A DNA stretch of 64,000 nucleotides from assembly GCA_035610365.1 (NCBI GenBank), contig CM069438.1, positions 47,612,837-47,676,836 of the forward strand. The letters run 5' to 3'. A model generated the notes under the pieces. The model was not told where the DNA came from. It made no database searches and saw only the letters and a list, made by a program, of their open reading frames with translations. Shown here piece by piece: positions 33,180 through 43,733 of this stretch; the first letter of the stretch is position 1, and every line of letters starts with the position of its first letter. The translations under genes were made by a program, and so were the position numbers. The stretch comes from Aquatica leii (Eukaryota; Arthropoda; Insecta; Coleoptera; Lampyridae).

Positions 33180-36100
33180 CTTTGGATAAAAAAAAATACA
33201 AATTCAAAGGTAAATAAAAAATAAGTGATGTAGAAGAAATACAGAAGGAGAAGCCACAAAATAACGAAACAAGTTAAATAAATACGAACAATAAACGGAA
33301 ATCCAATCTAACTTAAGTCGACATGACTGAAAACAAAGAAATAACATCAAACGATATCATGAAAAAATTACTACAGGTAGAAGGAAAAGTTAATGAATAG
33401 ACAATTAGAGAAAATGAAGAAGAGACTATAAATTACCAGGCAGCGAAGATCCAGAAATTAGAAAATGAGCTAAGGAAAAGAAATTTAATAATCTTCTGAA
33501 TACCTGAAAGAGCAGAAGAAAGACTTAGACACCTTGAAAAAAAAAGGTCCTAGAAACAATAAGGAAGAAAATGGAAATTCAACTGGAAGAAAATGAAATA
33601 CACTTTATCAACAGACTGGGGGAGAGAAAAGAAAATAAAAACAGACCAGTAAAGATGGGGATTACAACAACACTAAAAAAATGGGAAATTATGAGGAACA
33701 CAAAGAAATTGGCAGGAAGACAAATAGGAATGAGTGATGACCTAGACAACAAAACAAGAGAAGAGAAGAAACTAGTAATCTTTTACATGAAGGGCGCTAG
33801 AAAAAAAGGGTTAAGAGCAGTAATTAAGAAGAATAAACTACTAATAAATAAAGAAGAGTGGGGCATTGAAGACATTACAGAAGATGGAAAGAAAAATCCG
33901 GAAGTAATAACACGTAACGATATAGAGGAACAAAAGAAAAGAGCCAGATCCAGAGATGAGGAAGAACCAAGCCCTGCCCGGGAACCAATACCAAAAAAGA
34001 AAAACTGGGCACAGATTATACTAACACCCCATCAAAAAGAAAGGTCGGACTCACAGAAGGAAGATTTAAACAAAATACTTAGGAACATCACAAATCCAAC
34101 AATCTAACAAGAAACGAAATCAGTTGGAAAAAAAAGACGACGACAATAGGGCAAATGAGAAAATAACTACGAAGACAGAAGAACCAGGAAAAAGTAAAGT
34201 AAATAAATCAGAAACATAGAAAATTGGAATAGGAGCATCAATCAAAGGGAAAGAGATAGAGATTATACAGAAGAAATGGATAACAACAAAATACAAATAA
34301 TGGAACTGAGCGAAACAAAGATAAAGGGAAAAAGAAACACAAGACTAACAAATAAACACATAATATACTACGCCGGAGTTCATGTAGGAAACAGAGCAAA
34401 AGAAGGGGTGGGAATAATCATAACAAAGGAACTAAACAAACGAATAATAAAATGGAAAACCGTACACTCAAAAATAATACTAGTGGCAATAAAACTCCAA
34501 CAGAAAATAAACATTATACAAATATACAGACCGATAGGAGGTATACCAGAAGAGGAAGTCGAAGAATTCTATAACAATTTACAAGAAGTACTGGATGAAG
34601 CAAAAGAGGAAATAGAACCATTCATAATAATGGGCGACTGGAATGTAAGAGTAAGGAACGACCTTAATAGAGGTATGGGGAAATATGGAGAACAAACTGT
34701 AAATCGCAACGGGAAGAAAATGATCGATTTCTGTCAATGAACGATATGTTAATAGGAAACACACTACAGAAACAAGATATGGAAGACAAGTACACTTTCG
34801 TGGCAGAAGAACGCAACGCAAAAAGCTTAATAGATTATATAGTATTCACACAAACAGTAAGAGATAAAATACAAGGCGTAGAGACAAGAGAAGAGGCGGA
34901 AATAGGTTCAAACCATAGACTAGTAGTTGCAAAAATAGAAGAAATAGTAAATAAGAGTGAAGAAATAACATACATCAGAATAGCCCTATACAAACTTAAA
35001 AAACAAGAAAGACAAGTAGAGTACCAAGAAAAGCAATTTCGTAAATTATTACAGAAAACAAAGAAAGAAGACCTGGAGACAAAATGGGAATAATTTAAAG
35101 AAATAATTTCAAAGGTAGCGGAGGAGGTATGTGAAAGAAGAAACATCAACAAAACCCTAAAAAGAACAAGATGGCGGACTGAAGAGATAAAAGGAATAGT
35201 GAAAGAAAATAAACAGGCTTGGAAGAAATATATCCGAACAAAAGACCAACAAGATAAAGAAAATATCAAGAAAAAAGTAAAAAAGAGAAAAAAGTAAAAA
35301 GAAAAAGCGAAAACGGAAAGTTGGAAAGATTTAGACAAGAAATAAATGACAAACGCAAGACAGACGCAAGAAAGTTTTGGACAATAGTGAAACGATTGAG
35401 AGGGACTAAAAGCAAAGAAATAAAACCAATAAAAAATAATCAGCAGGAACTCAATATGAAAATAATAGAAATATTGGAAGTCTGAAAAGAGTTCTACTCA
35501 GAGAAATTTAGAGGAGAATTAAATGTAAAAAATGAAGACAAAGAAGACCAGAGATAACAAGGAAAGAAGTAAGGAAGCGATTAAAATAGGCAAAGCGAGT
35601 GGAGAAGACCAAATAGCACCAGAAATGCTTAAATATCTTGGGGAAGATGGAACAGAATGGTTACATGAAATATTAAAAGAAGCGTGGAAATCGAAGAAGA
35701 TCCCTAAAGACTGGTGAATAAATCTAATAATTCCTATACATAAAAAAGACGAGACAACAAACTGCGAAAACTACAGAGCAACATGTCTAGCCCAGACCAC
35801 ACTAAAACTATATACGAGAATACTGGAAAAAAGTCTGAGGAAATACGTAGATCACAAACTTGAAGAAGAACAAATGCCGTTTAGAACAGGAAGACAGACA
35901 AGCGAAAGAGCAATAAAAGAGGATAAAGAGCTATACCTGATATTCATTAATTTGAAAGCAGCGTTTGACACAGTACACAGACAAACAATATGGATTAACC
36001 TGGAAAAACTAGAAGTGCCGACACAACTTATCCAAATAATTAAAAGCACGCTCAAAACAGTAAGGAGGAAAGTACAAATCGCAGGATAGCAATCGAAAGA

Positions 36101-36960
36101 ATTTGAGATGAGAAAAGGAATAAAGCAAGGGGACAGCCTAAGTCCACTTTTATTCTTCATAATAATGGGCAGAATAGTAAAACAAACCAAGAAGAAAGAA
36201 TACTTAAAAAGGACAGTAGGATACAACAAGCTAATAAATAGTCTATTATATGCGGATGTGCGGATGATGCAGTACTAATAGCGGACTCACAAAAAAAAAT
36301 ACAGGAATTATTAAATATCTGGGTAAAAGAAATAGAAGAAATGAAAATGGAAGTAAACAACAACAAAAGAAAATTCCTGATAATAAATGAAAATCAAAGA
36401 GAGAATATACACAAGAAATAAACTGCACTATATTACGCACTCAACCATATACTAGGACATAAAGAAATAGATAAAGAAACGAAAAAGAAAAAACATAATA
36501 CAATAATAATTCCAACAATCATATATGCAACGGAAAATTGGACATTGACGAAAAAACATGAAAGTAAAATAAATGCAATAGAGATGAAACACTTTAAGAA
36601 AACAGCAGGGAAAACCAAATGGGACAACGTTAGGAATGAAACCATAAAGGAAGAAAAACAAACACCAATATTACAAAGAATTAAAGAAAAAAACCTACTA
36701 TGGTACGGACGTGTCATGAGAATGAATAACGATCGGCTGACAGAAAAAATAATGAAAGGAGGAAAACCAAGAAACAGAAAAAGAGGAAGACCAAGAAGAA
36801 AAGGGCTAGATCAGATATAAGAACATGGAAGAAAAAAAAGGAAAACAAAGGAAGAGATGGAAACTTTAGCAAGAGATAGAAAAGCATGGAAGAAACTGGT
36901 TAAAGAGGACCGTGACCCACAATCCGATGCCTGAAAAGGCAAAAGGAAATGAGAAGAAGA
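33180..36960 (+). mobile_element. A-rich non-LTR retrotransposon inserted in Gypsy copy B
   Basis: Strongly A-rich plus-strand LINE with several stops. ORF1 region 33320-34107; endonuclease about 34276-35000 (MELSETKIKGKRN, then FIIMGDWNVR and GSNHRLVV); RT about 35530-36300 (KIPKDW, NYRATCLAQTTLKLYTRI, FINLKAAFDTVHR, KGIKQGDSLSPLLF, YADDA-type site at about 36249 split by a frameshift); C-terminal GHV-like box (LLWYGRVMRMNNDRLTEK, then RKRGRPRRKG) to about 36820. Ends in a GAA-rich tail at about 36950. The clade is not certain; RTE/L1-like groups are possible. The 5' boundary is approximate. Confidence 0.78.
33571..34107 (+). CDS. ORF1 of the A-rich LINE (178 aa, N-terminus broken)
   Basis: Open 178-aa stretch, very rich in Lys and Glu, with FINRLGERKENKNRPVKMG followed by an IMRNTKKLAGRQIGMSDDL segment. 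That order resembles the C-terminal part of LINE ORF1 proteins that bind RNA. Upstream (33320-33570) the same protein seems to continue as a coiled coil but is interrupted by stops. A relic of a mobile element, not a host gene. Confidence 0.6.
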   Translation: MEIQLEENEIHFINRLGERKENKNRPVKMGITTTLKKWEIMRNTKKLAGRQIGMSDDLDNKTREEKKLVIFYMKGARKKGLRAVIKKNKLLINKEEWGIEDITEDGKKNPEVITRNDIEEQKKRARSRDEEEPSPAREPIPKKKNWAQIILTPHQKERSDSQKEDLNKILRNITNPTI

Positions 36961-37240
36961 AGAACCTTCTGCAATATTCTAATAATTTTTCTTTCATAAT
37001 GATGGAAGTTTCTATCAACTTCTCTTCCATTATTGTAGATGTTTTTACTAGTTTCTTTTTCAACTTTCATCTCTGAATTTATGTTCTCTTTAAGCGTTCT
37101 TAAATTTTCCAACAATTTTACTTCGAGTTTATTGGAATTTTCCATTAACTTTTCTTCCAGAGTTTCAGATTTTTTTTCCATTTTACTCGTACTTTCCATT
37201 AATTTTTTTTCCAGCGTTCTCGAATTTTCCGGAATTTACT
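36961..37240 (-). pseudogene. Gypsy copy B gag N-terminal coiled coil
   Basis: On the minus strand 37199-36900 is open and encodes heptad-like repeats (KMEKKSETLEEKLMENSNKL, then LEVKLLENLRTLKENI), predicted to form a coiled coil. The 5' half of the stretch repeats the unit LEEKLMEN-like. It follows the primer binding site and 5' LTR, so it is the start of gag. The rest of gag, protease and RT of copy B are absent: the A-rich LINE joins this to integrase. Confidence 0.7.
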
Positions 37241-37292
37241 CGCAAAATAAAAGTACGCACAAATTTTTTATTAGCTCTTATAGCGTTAAAAA

Positions 37293-37312
37293 CAATCCAA
37301 CTTCTGACACCA
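37293..37312 (-). other. Primer binding site of Gypsy copy B
   Basis: Minus strand TGGTGTCAGAAGTTGG, one base after the CA end of the 5' LTR. It begins TGG, complementary to tRNA 3' CCA. The tRNA used is not determined here; a Leu-type tRNA 3' end is possible. Confidence 0.7.
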
Positions 37313-37313
37313 G

Positions 37314-37651
37314 TGTAACGTGAATTAAAAATCGTTTATTACAAACTAAGGGCTGAGTTATCTAACAATTAAACAAAATAAAATTAATTGCAAATTAAAA
37401 TGAACGTTTATGAATTAAAAATTAAAACCAACTGGACGTTAATGATTACACTAATTGGAAACACTAATAACTATTTATTTTCACTATTGCGCATACGATA
37501 ACGTAAAGGTCACTAAACTGCACTCCCGTTGATTACACAATGAATCCCATCGATTGTTGCAGGTTCTATTTATATCCGGAACGTTATCGCTTTCAGGAGT
37601 TTCTTTCATTTTCTTGACCCTTCGAACACTTTTCAAAAACAGAACGTAATA
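37314..37651 (-). repeat. 5' LTR of Gypsy copy B
   Basis: 338 bp; ends CA next to the primer site. The start reads TATTACGTTCTG where the related LTRs have TGTTACG or TGTAACG. Shares long runs with 27950-28106 and 37838-37998. The 37652-37794 stretch beyond it is unassigned. Confidence 0.72.
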
Positions 37652-37794
37652 GTATTATTTGTACATTGTGTCATTCATCGAAATCATTTGGTTGCAAAAA
37701 ACCTTAGTGAACGCTTCTATGAATCACTACATTAAGCCATTAAACTGAGAAATTATTTGCTCAACTTTGTTTGGAAACTGATCACGATTATAAT

Positions 37795-37998
37795 CATTAA
37801 CACAGAAGTACGTTGGTTATCTAAAAGTGCATTTATTTCGACACTATTTATTTTTCACCACTATGGCGCATACGATAACGTAAAGGTCATTAAACATGCA
37901 GGTTTTATTTATCTTCGGAACGTTATCTTCTTATCGCTTCCAGAAGTTTCCTTCATTTTCTTTAACTTTCGAACACTTTTATGAAACAGAACGTTACA
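37795..37998 (-). repeat. 3' LTR of Gypsy copy C
   Basis: Shares 'tttatttcgacac', 'gcgcatacgataacgtaaag' and 'ggaacgttatcttcttatcg' with 27946-28060. It starts at 37998 on the minus strand (TGTAACGTTCTG). The left edge is approximate. Confidence 0.65.
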
Positions 37999-38275
37999 CT
38001 GCCAGCTTCTTAGATGCGTTCTTTCCCAGAACAGGTTCAAACTCATGGCATCTGTAAAAAGGGTCATGATGGTAAGCACAATTTTGTTCATTTCTGCATC
38101 GTTCTTGTTGGTAGAAGTAACAGTCCACGGTCTTGTCGTTCCCAGACGTGTTTTTCAAGTTATAGCTGCAAACCAACACTTGAGCACGTGTACCTCGCAA
38201 TATGACGTTTACCATATTCTCCACCATCCTCCAATCCAGTTGATCTAAACCGCAGCCAAGCTTGGGGACCGCGGT
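37994..38275 (-). pseudogene. Macro C-terminus and CCCH finger of Gypsy copy C, in one frame
   Basis: Here the two modules are in a single open frame: VPKLGCGLDQLDW (Trp intact, TGG at 38231-38233), MVENMVNVILRGTRAQ, a short linker, then the finger CYFYQQERCRNEQNCAYHH (Cx7Cx5Cx3H, all ligands present), DPFYRCHEFEPVLG and a stop at 37994. The 5' part is cut at about 38275, where another Gypsy fragment begins. This copy shows the macro and zinc finger belong to one polypeptide. Confidence 0.85.
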
Positions 38276-38480
38276 GGTTTTACTGTACTTCGACGGCGAC
38301 CCTCGGCAGTACTTTTTACCTTTCGCAGAGCGCTTTCGTCAGATTCGGTTAGGAAGTGAATGCAGTCAGCTAAGGGCACTGGGTTGCGTGGTCGTCTGCG
38401 TCTTCGTGTTGGTTGCGTAGGCGATGGCGGATCTTCTTCATGATCAGCAATGTACGGTGTTAACGCCGAAACGTGATATT
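38276..38480 (-). pseudogene. C-terminal tail of a G1-related Gypsy integrase (left part)
   Basis: Minus strand from 38478: YHVSALTPYIADHEEDPP, then SPTQPTRRRRRPRNPVP. This matches the tail of the G1 integrase at about 18650 (YHVYAFRPFVEED). It is the continuation of 40037-40585, separated by the inserted 1.56-kb element. Confidence 0.75.
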
Positions 38481-40036
38481 CCCAGCAAACACAGATGGAC
38501 TTAAATTACTGTTGAATTGCATTAAATTACGGTAATTTAAGTAGTAATTTAAACAGTAAAAAGGGCGCCATTAAGCAACCACTTAAACTACCAAAAATTA
38601 ATTGACTTCTAAATTACTAATAACCTACCATTAAAATACTGTTGTTATATTACCATTGAATTACTGTTAAACTACTGTTTTGAACTACTAGCAAAACTAT
38701 TAGATTATTATTAAAACCACCAACACATTTAAAAAAATAGTTTTTCTAGTTAATTATTTGTTTCTGTAATTTTTTATTTACTTCGTTTACAGAATTTGAC
38801 GCACATGATTGATAAATTGTCGGATTTTTTTAAAATTAGAATTTAATTTAAGTACTTACCTGGGGTTTGATCCCACAACCATCAGAAAAATCCCTTGCAA
38901 CCTAAACGTGTTAGTCACTACTCTACCTGACCTAATAGTATAAATGCTAACTACACGTTATATATTATGTTGAATATAAAATCGAGTAACTTATTCGTAA
39001 TTTAATACTTTCAACGTGAACTATGAAATATTTCACATGACAATCAGACTGATGATGAATTAGTCCTATATATACATTTGCATCGCTACGTATTAATTAT
39101 ACTCTTGTTGTTTTTGTTACTCTGTAATCAGGATAATTCATGTCTTAGTTGCTTGAAGTAGTTTATATAATCCGAATATTTTTGGATACGGCAAGTACAT
39201 AATTTCATGCAATATTGATATTCTTGTATCATAAGTTATAATATTTACTTTTGTTTTATATTTATATTGCGTTACTGGTTCCCGCAGATTGACCAATGCT
39301 ATTTGACTTTCCAATATTACTATTTTCGTAAACTGTACGAAATCTTTTTAGTTGTCGATAATAATTGCCACTTTCCTTCTTTCTATGCATTCTTCAAGCA
39401 ATTGTTTGATAGCAGACCTAACTGTTTGGCAAATATAACGGTTATTTTTAAAATAATTTAGCTTAACATTTATATAGCAACTCTATTACTACTGACTATT
39501 AATTTACCTTGTATTTTAACGGACATTCAATTACCATTAAACTCCCCAACCCAATTCTGGAATTACGACTAAGTTACTGAGTAAACTATTCAAGCTACCA
39601 ACCATTACATTACTCCTTAATTACAATCTAATTACTGTGTGGTATAACGGTGACTCAATTACCATTAAACTACAACGTTTATTTTTTTAATTACTCTTAA
39701 GTTACTGGTTAAACTATTCCTAAGCTACGCACCATTACATTACTCTTTAGTTACATTCTAATTACCGGGTAGTATAATGGTGACTCAATTACCATTAAAC
39801 TACAACGTTTAATTTTTTAATTACTATTAAGTTACTAATTAAATTACTTTTATGCTACCACAATACTGAAATACTTCTTAACTACTACGTATACTACTTT
39901 TAAACTAGTAACCATTTAAATTACTGCTAAACGTCACCTTAGACTAATCTTAAATTACGAAAAAAATTAAATTATTTATAAATGACTTTTCAATACCCAA
40001 TAAATTACTAAATTAAGCTACCTTTTGTTTGCTGGG
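38481..40036 (+). mobile_element. 1.56-kb non-autonomous element with CCCAGCAAAC termini
   Basis: Exact 10-bp terminal inverted repeats (CCCAGCAAAC and GTTTGCTGGG), flanked by TT on each side, inserted in frame context between Gly-Lys and Tyr-His-Val codons of the Gypsy fragment. The interior is AT-rich and made of short words such as 'attaccattaaactac' and 'aattact'. It includes a ~130-bp tandem repeat (copies near 39650 and 39780). No transposase. 38860-38930 has 'gtttgatcccacaaccatcag', which resembles a tRNA-like SINE box but is not convincing. Confidence 0.78.
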
Positions 40037-40585
40037 TTTGCCAATAGGATTTACAGTATCTCCAAGCGTCGAGATTTCATATGTGGTGGGTGACACTACT
40101 CTATGAATTTGGTATAGACCATCGCGGCTTGGCGCGAATTTAGAAGTTTGAGCTTTGTTAGAATCACTTAAGATATGAGTATTCACTAGCACTATATCGT
40201 CAATTTTAAACGTTAAGGATCGGCGATGTGAGTCTTTATATTGTTTTTGGCGGTTTTGAGAAGTTTCATGTTTATCACGTGCCTCACTTAGTGCACTATT
40301 AAGTGTTCGTAGATACGGAGTTATTTGAGTCACAAAAATGTCATTGTTCACAATAGATCGCAAATCACGAGTTACATCATCAGGTGTTCGAAGTTCGCGA
40401 CCGAAAGTGAGATAAGCAGGTGTGTAACCAGTAGATTCGCATTTTGCCGTGTTCATTGCGAAAAGAATAGTTGGCAGCTTATCTATCCAAGAAGTATGGT
40501 CAGATCCTGTTAAGATGGCTAGTTGGAACTTCAAATCCCTATTTTTGCGTTCAGCTGGATTTGATTCCGAGTGGTAAACGGGCAC
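40037..40585 (-). pseudogene. Integrase C-terminal part of a G1-related Gypsy element
   Basis: Open for about 183 residues before the inserted element: YHSESNPAERKNRDLKFQLA, then STGYTPAYLTFGRELRTPDD, FKIDDIVLVNTH and DGLYQIHRVVSP. The same family as 18130-18700. Its upstream end at about 40581 joins a 61-bp sequence shared with the otd 3' region. Confidence 0.8.
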
Positions 40586-40642
40586 TAAAAACTATAGAGT
40601 ACTTTAAATATTGCGAATTTAAAGAATACATAGTTTTATTTC
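40582..40642 (+). repeat. 61-bp copy of the otd 3'-flank sequence
   Basis: Identical to 49857-49917 except for one base (actatagagt versus actatcgagt). The other copy contains the probable polyA signal of the otd gene. Confidence 0.85.
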
Positions 40643-40804
40643 ACCGGCACCCCGTACAGCGCTTAATTAACAGCAGCTATCAGCTCCTTGGCTGCAATTT
40701 TGTCAACAATCTCAATAACGACGCGATCTTTCACAACTGGTCGGTATACGTAGTCTTGCATAAGGAAACTGGCAGTTTCGACTTTTTACAGCATTAGAAC
40801 AATG
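40643..40804 (-). other. Unassigned stretch with a short open frame
   Basis: On the minus strand about 40 codons are open (ETASFLMQDYVYRPVVKD and following). The family is not recognised. It may be part of a mobile element. Confidence 0.3.
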
Positions 40805-40976
40805 TTATATTGGGTAAGTGGTTTTTAGTGAAGTAGTGAAGCTGACGTAGTCATCCCTAACAACTTCTTCTCCAGGCAAGCATTCGAACTGAAGATCGCA
40901 CGGTAACTTTATCTCACGTCCAAAAATTACACAAGCAGAAGTTTGTCCGGTCGTCTCGTGAATGGATGATTGATAC

Positions 40977-41457
40977 TGAAACGTTCGAGAAGTTATTTGC
41001 AAATGCAAGAGCCTTATAGAAGCTGTTATCCATCTTCTAGAAGATATACCGAAAAATAGTGAACACTCGAGAAGGATTTGCAGATGTGTATAAATACCAA
41101 AGAGAGAAATCGTAAGTTAGTTATTGCTGGAATGCGAATACAGCAGTGTTAAGAAGATCATTAAAGTGGAAATAAATAAGTCGTTAGCACGCGTGTGTCT
41201 AGATAAATATACCGAGAATAATCGTGTACGTGATTTTTAGTGTAAACAAGTGTGAAGCTATCCGCGGGCGTTATCTTATCTTCATGTAAGTGATAGTGTT
41301 ATACAACGGTTATACATAAATTAGTGTAAGTGTTTTCATTAAATATTATTAGGTTTAATTAGTTCGGTTAATTTAAAAGTGTACATATTTCTAGAATAAG
41401 TAAACGTATTTTTAGTCGTTTAAATAAATTAGTTTTTAATAAATAAAATTCGTAACA
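40977..41457 (+). mobile_element. Solo LTR with 4-bp target duplication
   Basis: 481 bp from TGAAACGTTC to CGTAACA, flanked by ATAC on both sides (40973-40976 and 41458-41461), inside Gypsy copy D integrase. The plus strand has a TATA box (gtataaatacc, at about 41089) and, upstream, heat-shock-type inverted pentamers TTCGAGAA (about 40984) and TTCTAGAA (about 41033). A polyadenylation signal aataaa lies near the right end. It could drive outward transcription. Confidence 0.85.
41084..41095 (+). promoter_or_regulatory. TATA box of the solo LTR
   Basis: 'tgtataaatacc' about 110 bp after the LTR start, with two inverted heat-shock-like pentamers within 100 bp upstream. Orientation is plus. Confidence 0.55.
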
Positions 41458-42880
41458 ATACTTTAAATATCGATCCCAGTCTGGTTGCTGTTTGGAAACC
41501 GCCTATTCATCCGTTCTACCATGCCATCTGATTGAGGATGAAGAGGTGTAGTACCAGTCTTCTTGATTTCTAGCAGTCAACAGACGTCTTCATACGGTAT
41601 TGCGTACACGTCCGTCCATTTCGTCAAATAATCCATGGCCACTAGAATATACTTGTTGCGGTTCCGTTTCTGGGAATGGGCTTGCGATGTCAATTGCTAT
41701 CCTTTAGAATGGACTTTCGACGTTGTACTGTCTCATATAAACATTGCGCTTTCTAATTGGTCTGTTTTCAGAAGCGCATAAATTATATTTGCGGCACAAC
41801 TCCTTTACATCTTTTTTGCAGTTCACTCATTAGAACCTTTTTCTGACTTTTTCAAGCGTCGTCCTCTTCATACCGAAATGTCCTCCAGAAGTTCTGTCAT
41901 GCAAATACTGCAATACTTCTGTCACTTGGATTCTAGGCACCACTAACTGCAGTTTCGTTTTGGCGCCATCGTCGCTCTCCATGGATCGCTTCGGAAGACG
42001 ATTTTCCAATTTTAAAGAGCCTTACTGTGCCCAATATGCTTTCATTATTCTATTTTACGCGCGCTTGTTAGTATCAGTGTCCAACACAAACCTGCCTTCC
42101 ACTTGAGGATAGCTCAATATCGGTGCCGTGACTAGAGACTACTTCAAGCTTTATTACAGTAGTCGTTTTAAGTTAAATCGCGTCCTTCTTCGGTAAGTCT
42201 TGTCAGCGCTTTCGCAATGTTGGAAAATTCGAGCACGAATCTGCGATAATACCTGCACAATCCGAGAAAACTGCGCAGCTCGTGTTTATCTATTGGAATT
42301 GGCCAATTTTGGACTGCTTTAATTTTATCGGGGTTGGCCATCACTACCGTCTTAGATACAATGTGTCGTAAATACTTCCATTCTTTTCTAAAGATATGGC
42401 ATTTTTGGAACTTCATTTTAGGTTTGCACTTCGCAATTGTTGAAACACTTTTTGCAAATTCTTTAAGTGTTCTTTGAACGATTTTCCAACCATAATCACG
42501 TTGTCCAAATTCACCAGGCACGTCTTTCAAGACAGTCCTCGCAAGATCGTCTCCATCAAACGCTCGAAAGTTGAAGGAGTGTTGCATAATCCAAAGGGCA
42601 TAATCATAAATTGCTATAGTCCGGTTCCAATCGTAAACGCAGTTTTTTCGCGGTCTTTTGGTTCCAAGTCCACTTGCCAGTAGTCAGTGGAAAACCATTG
42701 TGAACCAGATAGAGTATCTAAAATGTCGTCAATTTGAGGTAACGGATAACTATCTTTCTTGGTGACCTCATTGAGTTGTCTATAATCAACACAAAATCTC
42801 GTTGACCTATTCTTTTCCTTTACCAAGACCACTGGAGATGCCCTCGAATACTGTCAGATTGGTTGAGCATTGCCAGTATT

Positions 42881-43271
42881 GATTTTGTGTTTTACGACGT
42901 TAATTTTTCTTTTAGAGTTATCATCCATTGCAAACATGTTGTGGTACTGCTCTGGGCCGTAACTCAGCGAGGGACAGAGGGGCAGCTGCTTCAACCCCTA
43001 GAAGAAAAAAATAGTTATAAAGTGATAAAACGAAACAAAATTATGTAGGGCGATGGCTAATAATCAGTTGTTTACCACGCTGAAATTGTGTAAAAATCAT
43101 AAAGAATCTAGAATCTCCTAGCGACTGGTAGAAGAATCTATGTCAGCCAGCCAGTAGGAATTAAGGAAAGAAGGGTCTAGTGATTTCCGCGTCACTAATG
43201 AACTGAGCCGCCCGCCGTTATTTAGTAAGTTGATAAGTATTTAGTTGAATTAATTTTTGTTTTTTTGACAG
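42881..43271 (+). other. Non-coding stretch before the hAT remnant
   Basis: No coding potential. It ends in a good splice acceptor (tgtttttttgacag, 43258-43271), so part may be an intron of the hAT transposase gene. No upstream exon is recognised. Confidence 0.4.
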
Positions 43272-43392
43272 AAAACCTCTCAAACGGAAAAAGGATCAAC
43301 ATGATGACAGTAGTGAAAGTGGAGGCAATGTTGGTGATGAAGATGGAACTATACTAAGATAAGAACGTCTTCCGGTTTTGGACCGTGTCAAT

Positions 43393-43453
43393 GTTGTAAC
43401 CGAAGTTGCCAACGTTTCGCCCACTTTCGTAAGGGGCTTCATCAGGGCGTGAG
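43393..43453 (-). ncRNA. Hammerhead-like motif, left arm of the mini-element
   Basis: CTGATGA, stem II GCCC-CTT loop ACGA AAG-T-GGGC, GAAAC, stem III with TTCG loop. Differs from the Penelope copies 1-3 in the stem II loop and in stem III, where G-U becomes A-U. Confidence 0.55.
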
Positions 43454-43733
43454 AGAAATCGAAAAACTTAAACAAGCAACCGAAATCTAACTAAACACTT
43501 CTCAAAAGTTAGGTAACCAACTTCTATGGAGTTTAGAATCTGGCTTGGTTCACAATTTGATTACCTAACTCTGTAGTGGTTCCTTGTTAGATTTTCGTTT
43601 GCTTTTTCAAGTTTATCGTTTTCTTTCTTGCCTTTTCTGGGGTTACAATCTGGCTTGGTTCACAAATTGATTACCTAACTTTTGAGAAGTGTTTAGTTAG
43701 ATTTCGGTTGCTTGTTTGAGTTCTTCGATTTCT

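Larger units (their letters stand above)
40805..42880 (-). mobile_element. Ty3/Gypsy copy D, decayed, split by a solo LTR
   Basis: Same family as copies A and B by sequence. Right to left: RT (42832-42614: VDYRQLNEVTKKDSYPLPQI, then TLSGSQWFS); the palm motif is changed (LVNLDNVIM for LVYLDDVI) and the RT end is open at 42587-42168 (KYLRHIVSKTVVMANPDK, then FLGLCRYYRRFV); integrase zinc domain and core remnants about 41960-41470; then the solo LTR; then integrase end 41008-40805 (HETTGQTSACVIFGREIKLP). No macro domain is seen because the copy ends in the integrase. Confidence 0.8.

Noticed and set aside
34835-36717. Several hydrophobic minus-strand frames (Phe/Ser/Leu-rich)
   Set aside because: Reverse complement of a Lys/Glu-rich LINE; A-rich coding strands give long hydrophobic antisense frames by composition.
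38860-38930. tRNA gene or SINE head ('gtttgatcccacaacc')
   Set aside because: Only one B-box-like word; no cloverleaf or A box at proper spacing.
40643-40804. Open frame with YVYRPVVKD as a host gene exon
   Set aside because: About 40 codons only, no recognised family and no splice context; left as unassigned.
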